Positions 24,837 through 33,243 of a stretch of DNA of 35,220 nucleotides are shown one piece after another. Below the pieces are notes generated by a model. That model saw only the letters and a list, made by a program, of their open reading frames with translations. It did no database searches and was not told the DNA's origin. How positions within the stretch are numbered: the stretch's first letter is position 1; every line of letters starts with the position of its first letter. This DNA comes from an uncultured Collinsella sp. (GTDB lineage Bacteria; Actinomycetota; Coriobacteriia; Coriobacteriales; Coriobacteriaceae). The DNA is taken from NCBI GenBank assembly GCA_958445065.1, contig CAUCQW010000024.1, positions 1 to 35,220 on the forward strand, given 5' to 3'. The translations under genes were made by a program, and so were the position numbers.

Positions 24837-24957
24837 GTTGATCCCTTGCCTTCGCAATAGTTTTGTCGGCCTTGCCGCCTCTCGGCGTCACCAACGCCTT
24901 CGCTACAATAAAAGTCGGCACATCGCCGAGCAGGGCCGCCTTTTCGCTCGCGAACAT
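24826..24957 (-). CDS. Possible 43-residue ORF ahead of the GmrSD-like gene
   Basis: ATG at 24957 opens a frame (MFASEKAALLGDVPTFIVAK, then a basic tail) that ends 11 bases inside the DUF262 gene. That overlap is compatible with translational coupling. The ribosome site is weak. It could be a leader peptide, or the tail of a lost gene with a fortuitous start. Confidence 0.25.
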   Translation of the reverse strand: MFASEKAALLGDVPTFIVAKALVTPRGGKADKTIAKARDQHGI

Positions 24958-25478
24958 GCCGACTGCCCCAATCAATCTCCGTCGCTGCCATCATCGTCGA
25001 TTAACCAACATGTCAGCAGCAGGCAATCGTCACGTCCACAGTCCATTCTATATGCCGGCTGAGCATGGGGCGCATCTTAATCGCCAAGATATCCAGGAAG
25101 CCCGAGCTTCCAGGGAAATGCCTTCAGACGCCTTACGTTGGGTAGGCCCCCTACAGAGATCTATTGGCCGTGCACCGCAAACAACGCGTTAGGCCGTTGC
25201 ACGCAATCGGCCAGCCACCCAGCATCCCCAATCCGCGTCACAACTCCCTACCCCGCTCCAGCCATCGTCATCTCCATACAGTGTCCAAACCCACACCAAT
25301 AAAACCAACCCACGCAACAAGCAGCCCTCGCTTAGCAACCCAAACACCACCACAAGCCAGCAAGCAATCACCAGTCTGCGTTCGCAACATCGCTTGGAAC
25401 GGCAAATGCTTACCGCGCCCTTGAAACACGCCAAACTCGTCTACAACCTGCGGTTTTTCGTTTATACTGCAATCGTTG
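24958..25478. other. Intergenic region with C-rich, G-poor strand
   Basis: No convincing gene. From about 25200 to 25400 the plus strand is rich in C and A and poor in G, an unusual skew that leaves a spurious minus-strand frame. A small GGAAGC/GCTTCC hairpin lies at about 25096. The right end holds the probable promoter of the surface transglutaminase gene. Confidence 0.5.
25463..25468 (+). promoter_or_regulatory. -10 box, original promoter of the transglutaminase gene
   Basis: TATACT lies 11 bases before the first copy of the 44 bp repeat that also forms the 5' leader of the transglutaminase gene. The -35 region is poor. If the IS110-family element is removed, this promoter would lie about 70 bases upstream of the start codon at 27135. 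With the element present it is about 1.7 kb away. Confidence 0.4.
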
Positions 25479-25522
25479 AAATGCCGGTACGCTTGCAGAA
25501 TCGTACCTGTTCCGATTACAGA
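25479..25522. repeat. 44 bp direct repeat, left copy
   Basis: Identical over 44 bases to 27079-27122. Both copies hold a small hairpin, GGTACG-CTTGCAGAAT-CGTACC. They immediately flank the IS110-family element. Confidence 0.9.
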
Positions 25523-25646
25523 CGATATGAGCAGGACATAAAAACATTGAGAGCCCCTGCTGCATGAAAGACCGCGGATTAGGCCGACAATGGTGAGTGT
25601 CTAATCCAACCGTGGCGGCCACGCCGCATTCATGGAAGGGGCTCCC

Positions 25647-26759
25647 ATGCTCGATACTACCACCTTCATCGGCCTCGACGTCCACGCCCGCTCGATAAAG
25701 GCCGTCTCCCTCGACGTCATGACCGGGGAGGTACGTGCCGCGACCTTCGGCTACGACGCCGGCGCCGTCGCGGAGTGGGTCCGTTCCATGGACCCCAGGG
25801 CCAGGTTCGTGTACGAGTCCGGGGTCACGGGCTTCGACCTGCAGAAGAGGCTTTCCGGCCTGGGGGTCGACTGCGCGGTCGGCGCCGTCTCGAAGATGAT
25901 CAAGCCCAGCGCGGACAGGCGCAGGAAGAACGACCGCAACGACGCCGAGTTCCTCGCCCGCATGCTGTCGGTCGGCAACGTGGTCGAGGTGTGGGTCCCC
26001 GACGACGAGTGCGAGGCCGCCCGCGACCTGACCAGGGCGCTCGAGGACGCGAGGGACGACCTCTCGCGCTCGAAGCAGCGGCTCTCCAAGTTCCTGCTCA
26101 GGCACGGGCTCGTCTTCGACGAGAGGACGCCCACCGGCCGCAGGAAGGGCAACTGGACCCGGGCGCACTGGTCCTGGATCGAGTCGATTAGGTTCGCGGA
26201 GGGGGCCGACAACGACGTGCTCGCCTACTACGTCGACGCGGTCAGGCGGGCGGCGGAGGAGAAGGCGCGGCTCGAGGGGCTCGTCGAGGCCGAGGCCCGC
26301 AAGCCCAGGTGGAGGAGGAGGGTCGACTCCCTGCGCTGCCTCAAGGGCGTCGACACCGCGACGGCCGCCGACCTCGTGTTCGAGGCCGGCGAGTTCTCGA
26401 GGTTCAGGAACGCCCGGTCGTTCGCCGCATGGGTCGGCCTGACGCCCTCCGAGCACTCCAGCGGGGAGAGCGACCGCAGGGGCGCGATCACCAAGGCAGG
26501 CAACAAGCACCTGAGGAAGGCGCTGGTCGAGGCCGCGTGGCACTACCTGACGTGCTCGGGGCGGCCGAAGGACCTCGCCAAGGGCCAGGCCCCGGACCGG
26601 GTCGCCCGCAGGCATGCCGCCAAGGGCGTGCGGAGGCTGGTCGAGAGGCGGGAGGCGCTGCTCGCGCGCGGGGTCCACGGCAACAAGGCGAACGTGGCCA
26701 CGGCGCGCGAGCTCGCCTGCTGGGTGTGGGCGGTCGGCCTCATGGCCGAGGAGGCGTAG
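25647..26759 (+). CDS. IS110-family DEDD transposase
   Basis: 370 residues from ATG 25647 (AAGGGG four bases upstream); an ATG at 25632 lacks a ribosome site. The RuvC-like DEDD domain is N-terminal: FIGLDVH (D11), VYESG (E57), and the pair in KNDRNDAEF (D96, D99). The C-terminal Transposase_20 domain has LRCLKGVDTATAADLVFEAG (about 227-246) and WVGLTPSEHSSGE (about 263-275), whose serines include the expected nucleophile, then GAITKAGNKHLRKALVEAAW. All key residues are present, so it should be active. The enzyme acts with a guide RNA on double-stranded DNA. Very GC-rich. Confidence 0.95.
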   Translation: MLDTTTFIGLDVHARSIKAVSLDVMTGEVRAATFGYDAGAVAEWVRSMDPRARFVYESGVTGFDLQKRLSGLGVDCAVGAVSKMIKPSADRRRKNDRNDAEFLARMLSVGNVVEVWVPDDECEAARDLTRALEDARDDLSRSKQRLSKFLLRHGLVFDERTPTGRRKGNWTRAHWSWIESIRFAEGADNDVLAYYVDAVRRAAEEKARLEGLVEAEARKPRWRRRVDSLRCLKGVDTATAADLVFEAGEFSRFRNARSFAAWVGLTPSEHSSGESDRRGAITKAGNKHLRKALVEAAWHYLTCSGRPKDLAKGQAPDRVARRHAAKGVRRLVERREALLARGVHGNKANVATARELACWVWAVGLMAEEA

Positions 26760-27060
26760 GGGGGCGGTCCCCCGCACATAAGCCAGTCACCCCGGAAGCG
26801 GTTCGATCCGAAGCCGTTGAGGCGAACCTCAGGTCCCTTTTCTGCGAGCGCCCAGGGCGCCACACGCGTGCACAGACTGTCGGTTCGACGAAGAAGCCTC
26901 AGCCGTAGCAACGGATTGCCCAGCGAGAGATCGCCACGGGCGGATATTAAACTGCAAAGACGAGCGTCGGGAAGACACGCCGAGGTCGCCGCGGACGGGT
27001 TGATATAGGGAGAGGGCCTGACCCCATATCGTTGGGGCCAGGCCCGATTTTGCCTCTTGA
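26760..27060 (+). ncRNA. Candidate guide (bridge/seek) RNA region of the IS110-family element
   Basis: About 300 bases without an ORF between the transposase stop and the right inverted repeat, which is where IS1111-type elements encode their guide RNA. Several hairpins can be drawn, for example GAGGCGAACCTC at about 26818-26829. The limits and the guide loops cannot be fixed by eye. Confidence 0.4.
27014..27051 (+). terminator. Intrinsic terminator inside the IS right end
   Basis: GGGCCTGACCCC (27014-27025) pairs with GGGGCCAGGCCC (27034-27045) with one internal mismatch and an eight-base loop, followed by GATTTT. It should end transcription coming out of the transposase or guide RNA region, and would also block read-through into the transglutaminase gene. 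Confidence 0.75.
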
Positions 27061-27078
27061 CAATGTCCTGCTCATATT

Positions 27079-27122
27079 AAATGCCGGTACGCTTGCAGAA
27101 TCGTACCTGTTCCGATTACAGA
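27079..27122. repeat. 44 bp direct repeat, right copy
   Basis: Right copy of the repeat at 25479-25522; it forms the immediate 5' leader of the transglutaminase gene and ends 12 bases before its start codon. Confidence 0.9.
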
Positions 27123-28706
27123 AAAGGGGCCGTCATGCGTAAGCCTGCCTCCTGCGTCCTTTCCATCGCGCTCTCGCTCGTAATGACGGTTGGTTTTATC
27201 CCGTCACCCGCGCTTGCCGAAATCGCCAGTGCGCCAGAACCCGCCGCGCAAAGCGCCGGCAAACCTAACGAGAGCCCAGCCGAAACCACGTCGGGCCAAG
27301 CCCGGGCAAACGATCAAATCAGCGCCGCCTCCGGCACCAATGTAACGGCCAACGCAACGCAGCCGATCGACGCCAGCATGTTCAGTATCGAGGACACCGA
27401 CATTCGCTACACGGGCAATCCCGTGATGCCCACCGTCACGTCGTCGACCGTGCCGAGCGACCAGTACACTGTCGCCTACGAGAACAACGTAGCCATCGGT
27501 CAGGCGACCGCCGTTGTGACCGCCGACGACCAGAACTACAGCGGCACCTGCGCGATCCCATTTGAAATCAAACCGGCGAACGCGGCCGCGAACTACCAGC
27601 ACAGCACCACCGCGCAAAGCGGCGACATCACGCTCACCGTCCAATGGAACGACCCGAGGCTCGGCCAGGAGACCACGTTCCATGTGACTGCGACGGGCGG
27701 AAGCGGTGCGTACCAATTCCGCATGGACGCACCGACGTATATGGATCCCGACGGTAGCAGCGAAAGCGTTGCCGACCCCAGCCGTAACCAGTGGCAGCAA
27801 TACACCGGCGAATGCACATCGCACGACTACCAGTTCGAAATGACCGCTAGCGGCACCTATTACCTGCGCTTTTACCTGATGGATAAGGCGGCCGGCGTGT
27901 ACTATCTGCGCTCAAACGTGTTTGCGAGCGCGAACGACGACGCCTATCCGGCGGTCAGCGCCATCGTGAAGTCCGCAGTCGACAAATGCAGCGCCGATAC
28001 CGACGGGTCCGACTACGCCCGCGCCCTGTGGCTCCACGACTGGACGCTCGATCAGCTGGAGTACGACCACAACCTCAACTGGTGCTCGGCCGAAAGCGGC
28101 CTCACGCGCCACCAGGGCACCTGCGAGAGCTACCAGCGCATCTACTCCAAGCTCCTTGACGCCGCGGGCATAGCCAACAGCCGCACCACCGGCAACGGCC
28201 ACACCTGGAACGCCGTGAAGATCGACGGCAAATGGTGCCAGATGGACCTAACCTGGGACGACACCAGCGACAACTGGTACGGAGACCTGGACCAGCGCCA
28301 TCTGTACTTTGGCCTGACCGACGAGCTCATGGCAATCGTCCACTCCGACCACACGGCAAACTATCAGAAGGACGGCTACACATACCGCTCGACCGACCTA
28401 TCCAACAATTACTTTGTGCGAAATGGCAAGGCGGATGAATGGGCCAAGAAGTATGCCAACCGCATTCAGCAGCACCTGGATGCCAAAGAAGAGAGCTTTT
28501 CAATCGACGCCGACAACCAGTCCTTCCCGCCGAGTATCTCGGGGATTCAGAACGAGATTGTTGCTTATGCGATGAATCAGAGAGAGTGGAAGTCTGGTGG
28601 CGCAAAAGTTGAGCTTGCCGCAACATCGAACGTCACAATAATAGACGTCTATCATTGGGCCGTTAGTTATGAGTTTAAGGCTTCTCATCAACGGCCGGCT
28701 CATTCT

Positions 28707-28816
28707 GCGCCCCTCGCCGACGGCGACTACAGGCTCCTCTCGCCCGACGGGTCGCTCGGCGTCGGGGCCGGTCCGGCCGCCGCGGAGTCCGGCGCGGCGA
28801 GCGCGCTCTCGTTCGA
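28707..28816 (+). repeat. 5' part of 396 bp repeat unit 1 (split by IS21)
   Basis: Together with 31078-31363 this forms one 396 bp unit, nearly identical to 31364-31759. The few differences seen include one at the GGGTCGCTC/GGGTCACTC position. The unit encodes one 132-residue C-terminal repeat of the surface protein. Confidence 0.85.
28812..28816. repeat. IS21 target site duplication, left (TTCGA)
   Basis: TTCGA here and again at 31073-31077, directly outside the terminal TG and CA of the IS21-family element. Confidence 0.9.
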
Positions 28817-28965
28817 TGTTAGCGCTAATCTAAAATTGACCACTTTCGCAAACGCATCTCGCCGAATGCGCTAACGCGCTTTCGCCGACCCCGCTAACGT
28901 ACTTTCACCAACTGCGCTAACGGAACTATGCTCCGTTCGGGTATCCGACCCGGGAGGAGCGGGAT

Positions 28966-30198
28966 ATGGAGCGAAACGTAATGGGAGAGCTGAACGTCTA
29001 CAGGGGGTCCGGCGCGAAGCCGAACTTCAGTGAGATCGCGAGGAGGCACGGCATGGACCGGCACACGGTCGCCAAGTACTGGCGGGAGGGCGAGTCCGCC
29101 GCCGACGGGAGGTGCGCGAGGGGCAGCGCCTTCGACCCGCTCGAGGAGGTGATCCGCTCGAAGGCCCAGCTGCCCGGGATGACCAAGATGGCCGTCTACG
29201 CGTTCCTGCGCGAGGGCCGCGGGGAGGGGCTGCCCGGGTACGGCGCCTTCACCGCGTGGTGCCGCGCGCACGACGTGCCCTTCGGGGGCGCGGGCGGCCG
29301 CGAGCCGCACCCGCGGTTCGAGACGCCCCCGGGCAGGCAGCTGCAGTTCGACTGGAAGGAGGGCATGAGGCTCGTCGACTCGGAGGGCGAGGCCTTCGAG
29401 TTCAGCGTGTTCACCGCGACGCTCGGCTACTCCCGGAAGCACCGCTTCATACCGGTCAGGAGCCGCACGCTCGACGACCTGCTGTCCTGCCTGCTCGCCA
29501 CCTTCACCCGCCTCGGCGGCGTCCCGGAGGAGTGCATCACGGACAACATGTCGTGCCTGGTGACCGTCTCGGGCCGCAGGAGGACCAGGCAGGAGAGGGC
29601 GTGGCGGTTCGCGCGGGAGGCCGGCTTCGAGCTCAGGCTCTGCGCGCCGCGCTCGCCGCAGACCAAGGGCAAGGACGAGTCGGCCAACCGCTTCCTGAAC
29701 CGCCTGCTCGCCTACGGCGGCGAGTTCACCGGGTGGAGCGGCCTCGCCGAGGCGGTGGCCCGGGTCGAGGCCCAGGCCAACTCGGAGCCGAACCGCACCA
29801 CCGGCCTGCCGCCCGACGCGCTGTTCATGCGGGAGAAGGAGAGCCTGCGGCCCATCGGGAACCTCCGGCTCCTCGAGTCGATGGTGGGCGACGTGAGCGT
29901 CCAGACCGTCCCGCCGACCATGCTCGTCAGGGCCGTCGGCAGGGAGTGGTCCGTGCCCAGGCGCTGCATCGGCCGGCGCGTGAGCGTCGTGGCGATGCCC
30001 GGCGGCCAGGTCGTGGTGAGGATGGCCGGCGAGGAGGTCGCCGTCCACGACGCCGCGTCCGGGCCGTCGAGGCCCATCAACTACGACCCCGACCACTACG
30101 GGCAGGCCCTCGAGGGGAAGCGGGGCCTGGCCGACGCGGACATCGCCGAGGCCGCGCGCGCCAACCTCGCGCTGCTCGACTCGCTCGGAGGGGCGTGA
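28966..30198 (+). CDS. istA: IS21-family transposase IstA
   Basis: 410 residues with a GGGAGGAGC ribosome site. The N-terminal helix-turn-helix (about 18-40: KPNFSEIARRHGMDRHTVAK) is followed by a DDE integrase core with D129 (QLQFDWKE), D193 (CITDNMS) and E238 (TKGKDES). The C-terminal region is beta-rich (about 300-375). It binds the multiple end repeats and catalyses strand transfer, with IstB choosing the target. All catalytic residues are present. Its stop overlaps the istB start (TGATG). Confidence 0.95.
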   Translation: MERNVMGELNVYRGSGAKPNFSEIARRHGMDRHTVAKYWREGESAADGRCARGSAFDPLEEVIRSKAQLPGMTKMAVYAFLREGRGEGLPGYGAFTAWCRAHDVPFGGAGGREPHPRFETPPGRQLQFDWKEGMRLVDSEGEAFEFSVFTATLGYSRKHRFIPVRSRTLDDLLSCLLATFTRLGGVPEECITDNMSCLVTVSGRRRTRQERAWRFAREAGFELRLCAPRSPQTKGKDESANRFLNRLLAYGGEFTGWSGLAEAVARVEAQANSEPNRTTGLPPDALFMREKESLRPIGNLRLLESMVGDVSVQTVPPTMLVRAVGREWSVPRRCIGRRVSVVAMPGGQVVVRMAGEEVAVHDAASGPSRPINYDPDHYGQALEGKRGLADADIAEAARANLALLDSLGGA

Positions 30199-30971
30199 TG
30201 GGCGCCGTCGCGGAGGGCAGCCCCTCGATCAGGGCGCAGGCGAACCTCTCCGCGCTCGGGCTGCACGAGATGGCGGCGTCCCTGCCCGACTACGTGAGGA
30301 TGGTCGCCGCGGGCGAGCGGGGCTTCGCCTCCGCCCTCGAGGAGATGACGCGCGTCGAGGTCGCCGCCCGGGAGGTCAGGATCACCAACCAGCGCATACG
30401 GTCGTCGGGGTTCCCCTACGTCAAGGGGCTGGCGGACTTCGACTGGGACTTCCAGCCGTCGGTCCCGCGCGCCGAGATCGAGGAGCTCGCGACCCTGAGG
30501 TTCGTCGAGCGGGCCGAGAACGTCCTGCTCGTGGGGAGCCCCGGTGTGGGCAAGACGCACCTCGCCGTCGCGCTTGGCATCGAGGCGGTCAGGGCGGGGC
30601 GCGAGGTCAGGTTCGTGGACTGCGCCCGGCTCGTCGAGGACCTTGAGGACGCCTCGTCGCGCGGCATCCTCAAGAAGAGGCTCAAGTACTACGCCCACTC
30701 GAGGCTGCTGATCATCGACGAGCTCGGCTACCTCGACGTCGGCAGCGTGGGCGCGGACCTGTTGTTCCAGCTGATATTGACGCGCTACGAGCAGCGCTCG
30801 ACGATCATCACCGCCGACGTGGGGATCGGCGGCTGGGGCAGGGTGTTCGGGGACGACGTGGCGGCGAGCGCGATCGCGGACAGGGTGTGCCACCACTGCC
30901 ACCTGGTCAAGATAACCGGCAGGTCCTACAGGCTGAAGGACCTGCCGAGGGACGGGCCCGTCAAGCCGTGA
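30198..30971 (+). CDS. istB: IS21-family helper ATPase IstB
   Basis: 257 residues, starting at the ATG that shares a base with the istA stop. Walker A is GSPGVGKT (113-120), Walker B is LLIIDELGY (170-178) with the DE pair, and a sensor stretch STIITADVGIGGW lies near 210. It belongs to the DnaC/IstB AAA+ family that bends target DNA and regulates IstA. Intact. Confidence 0.95.
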   Translation: MGAVAEGSPSIRAQANLSALGLHEMAASLPDYVRMVAAGERGFASALEEMTRVEVAAREVRITNQRIRSSGFPYVKGLADFDWDFQPSVPRAEIEELATLRFVERAENVLLVGSPGVGKTHLAVALGIEAVRAGREVRFVDCARLVEDLEDASSRGILKKRLKYYAHSRLLIIDELGYLDVGSVGADLLFQLILTRYEQRSTIITADVGIGGWGRVFGDDVAASAIADRVCHHCHLVKITGRSYRLKDLPRDGPVKP

Positions 30972-31072
30972 CCGGAATCGGTGAAAATACGTTGGCGCAA
31001 CCGGTGAAACCGCCTTTGCGCGAACGGCGCGCCTGTTTAGCGAAACTGGTGAAAAATAGATTGACGCTAACA

Positions 31073-31077
31073 TTCGA
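31073..31077. repeat. IS21 target site duplication, right (TTCGA)
   Basis: Right copy of the 5 bp duplication; the interrupted reading frame resumes with the next base. Confidence 0.9.
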
Positions 31078-31363
31078 GCGCGACGCGGGGAGCGGCTCGT
31101 ACACGATAACCGACAAGTCGAGCGGGAAGGCGCTCACGGCCCGCGCGCTCGAGCTCAACGGCCCGGTCACCATGGAGGAGCCCGACGGATCGGCCGCCCA
31201 GCTGTGGGACGTCACGGCCAACGGGGACGGCACCCTCAGGATCCAGCCGGCATCGGACCACTCGCTCACCGCGGACATGTGCGGCGCGTGGTCGCGGGGC
31301 AGCAGGATGCTGCTCTGGGCGTGCGGCCGGGGCGAGAACCAGAGGTTCGTCGCGGGGGCGGTG

Positions 31364-31759
31364 GCGCCCCTCGCCGACGGCGACTACAGGCTCCTCTCGC
31401 CCGACGGGTCACTCGGCGTCGGGGCCGGTCCGGCCGCCGCGGAGTCCGGCGCGGCGAGCGCGCTCTCGTTCGAGCGCGACGCGGGGAGCGGCTCGTACAC
31501 GATAACCGACAAGTCGAGCGGAAAGGCGCTCACGGCCCGCGCGCTCGAGCTCAACGGCCCGGTCACCATGGAGGAGCCCGACGGATCGGCCGCCCAGCTG
31601 TGGGACGTCACGGCCAACGGGGACGGCACCCTCAGGATCCAGCCGGCATCGGACCACTCGCTCACCGCGGACATGTGCGGCGCGTGGTCGCGGGGCAGCA
31701 GGATGCTGCTCTGGGCGTGCGGCCGGGGCGAGAACCAGAGGTTCGTCGCGGGGGCAGAA
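31364..31759 (+). repeat. 396 bp repeat unit 2 of the surface protein gene
   Basis: Near-identical to unit 1 (28707-28816 plus 31078-31363). Such low divergence means a recent duplication or gene conversion. Confidence 0.85.
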
Positions 31760-31764
31760 TAGAG

Positions 31765-33210
31765 CTAATTCCTCTTCAAAAGAGAAAGAATTAGATCGAG
31801 CTTTCCGCACTTGCGAGCCCATGCCAAAACGAGTAGTCCGTAAATCACCACCGCAAGCAAAATCTCAACAATCAAAAGAACCCAGCCCATGCCAAGAATA
31901 GGCTCCAAGACACCAACTGCAAGTCGAAGCAAAGAGGTCATTATAGAGCCGAGTACCAAGAATGGAATCGCGCTTATGGCATACTCGCCCAAAGGAAGGT
32001 CTTTCCGAACCTTCCAACACTGAAACGCGAGCACAGAGGCTTCCGTCAGCACTGTTGCCAAGGCAGCACCTAAAGCCCCTAAAGGGCGAAGCAAGACAAG
32101 GCAAGTTGCGACGTTAACGATAGCGCCCATCCAGACGCTTCGCGTATAGGCCTTATCCGAACATGTTGGAAGCATGTATTGCATTCCGATAACGTTGCTG
32201 GCAGAGATAAATGGAAGAGCAATAGCAACGACGGGAATAACGAAAAGACACGCCTCATAGCCAGGGCCGAGAAACACGGGAACAAGCTCCGGCGAGACGG
32301 CGGCAATTCCAAACGCTACCCCAATCGCAGCCCCTAGGACGAGCCAAATCGACTTTCCAAGTATCCCCACAGCCTCGGATCTCTCACCAGCGGCAAGCTT
32401 AGCGGTCATATGCGGAAGCATAACGGTGCAAAGAGCGGTAACAATCGTGAGAGGCATCCTCGCAATCTTATCCGCATATTCAAAATAGCCAGCCTGCTCC
32501 ATGCCAGAAATCGAACCAAGAAGGATCTTATCAAAAGACATATAGAGGCTCATTGCGACAACGGGGGCAAACAGCCTCAAATTGGGGAGAAAATGCTTGG
32601 ATACATCCGTCCAACGGGGTTTGCAGAAGTCAACAAAGCGACCCACAAACGGAAGGATGAGGATAGCGTTTGCAAAATATGCGAGAGAAATACCTAAGAC
32701 GTAGGCCCACAAATCGCTTTCTGATTTGCAAAATAAGAGGATTATGCCTATCCCGGCAATCTTCGTGATGAAGTTCCGGATCGTAGGCATCCTGAACTCC
32801 TCGACCCCGAAAAACAGCCAAGAGACATCAAGCGCTGCAGCTAAGACCCAGAATCCCCAAATCAACGCAACAAGAGCGCCACCAGCAGGGGCAATAAAGA
32901 CATACACCGCATAGGTAAGGCATATGGGCACAGCGATGCACAGCTGCGCGGCCCAGGCAGACCAGAACCTGCGCGACCTCTCCTCCCTATCATCACCCGC
33001 TTGAGCAATTAGTCGCACACCATACTGACCCATACCCAGAGTCGCGAAGAGAACAAAATAGTATGTAATCGAATAGGTATAGGAATAGACACCAACCTGC
33101 GTCGCCCCTAGAACTCGGGAAACATAGGGGATCGTTATCAATGGGGCGATAATGAGAAGGATCTGGTACGAAGCATTCCAAACGAAGTTACGCTTAATTG
33201 ATCGTGACAT
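31765..33210 (-). CDS. Wzx-type polysaccharide flippase
   Basis: 481 residues with about 12-14 hydrophobic helices. The N-terminus KRNFVWNASYQILLIIAPLI, with TIPYVSRVLGA following, is the standard opening of PST-family O-antigen/teichoic-acid flippases. It would move lipid-linked repeat units across the membrane for a Wzy-type pathway. It is the last gene of the minus-strand trio. It ends two bases from the converging stop of the surface protein gene, and an imperfect CTAATTC/GAATTAG hairpin spans the junction at about 31764-31792. More AT-rich than the neighbouring repeats. Intact. Confidence 0.9.
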   Translation of the reverse strand: MSRSIKRNFVWNASYQILLIIAPLITIPYVSRVLGATQVGVYSYTYSITYYFVLFATLGMGQYGVRLIAQAGDDREERSRRFWSAWAAQLCIAVPICLTYAVYVFIAPAGGALVALIWGFWVLAAALDVSWLFFGVEEFRMPTIRNFITKIAGIGIILLFCKSESDLWAYVLGISLAYFANAILILPFVGRFVDFCKPRWTDVSKHFLPNLRLFAPVVAMSLYMSFDKILLGSISGMEQAGYFEYADKIARMPLTIVTALCTVMLPHMTAKLAAGERSEAVGILGKSIWLVLGAAIGVAFGIAAVSPELVPVFLGPGYEACLFVIPVVAIALPFISASNVIGMQYMLPTCSDKAYTRSVWMGAIVNVATCLVLLRPLGALGAALATVLTEASVLAFQCWKVRKDLPLGEYAISAIPFLVLGSIMTSLLRLAVGVLEPILGMGWVLLIVEILLAVVIYGLLVLAWARKCGKLDLILSLLKRN

Positions 33211-33243
33211 TTAGTTATCCAATTTCAAAAATGAACAGCCGGC

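Larger units (their letters stand above)
25523..27078 (+). mobile_element. IS110-family (IS1111-type) insertion sequence
   Basis: 1556 bp between perfect 44 bp direct repeats. Subterminal inverted repeats of 15 bp are seen at 25525-25539 (ATATGAGCAGGACAT) and 27063-27077 (its exact complement). Short subterminal inverted repeats and a long non-coding segment downstream of the transposase (26760-27060) are features of the IS1111 group. There, the guide (bridge/seek) RNA is encoded at the 3' side. The element separates the transglutaminase gene from its likely promoter. Confidence 0.88.
28817..31072 (+). mobile_element. IS21-family insertion sequence
   Basis: 2256 bp from TGTTAGCG to CGCTAACA (8 bp terminal inverted match), with a 5 bp duplication of TTCGA. 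Multiple end repeats typical of IS21 are visible. At the left end, GCGCTAACG-type motifs recur at about 28867-28922 with TTTCGCC/TTTCACC between them. At the right end, CGGTGAAA or TGGTGAAA recurs at about 30979, 31003 and 31048. It contains intact istA and istB, so it is probably a recent, active insertion. Confidence 0.95.
27135..31762 (+). pseudogene. Secreted transglutaminase-like surface protein, split by IS21
   Basis: The gene runs from 27135 to 28816 and resumes at 31078. Removing the IS and one copy of TTCGA restores a 788-residue frame. ATG 27135 has AAAGGGG upstream. A signal peptide ends SPALA (28). A beta domain of the YTGNPVMPTV/YEVAYENN type (about 92-155; here YTVAYENNVAIG) follows. 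The transglutaminase core has C330 (GTCESY), H356 (GNGHTWN) and D371 (MDLTWDD), a complete triad. The C-terminus is two 132-residue repeats (LADGDYRLLSPDGSLGVG through QLWDV and NQRFVAGA), possibly ricin-type beta-trefoil units binding cell-wall sugars. As it stands, translation stops at 28874, inside the IS, so the catalytic half could still be made without the repeats. Confidence 0.85.

Noticed and set aside
25189..25434. 81-residue minus-strand frame with a hydrophobic centre
   Set aside because: It arises from the C-rich, G-poor composition of the segment; the residues are a Cys/Trp/Gly/Val mix without a believable signal peptide or ribosome site.
25410..26777. 455-residue minus-strand frame
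   Set aside because: Antisense of the IS110-family transposase; Pro/Arg/Leu-rich with no motif.
29112..30971. 619-residue plus-strand frame that would fuse to istB
   Set aside because: Its first ~360 residues are an out-of-frame reading of istA (Arg/Ala-rich); only the istB part is real, and istB has its own start at the TGATG junction.
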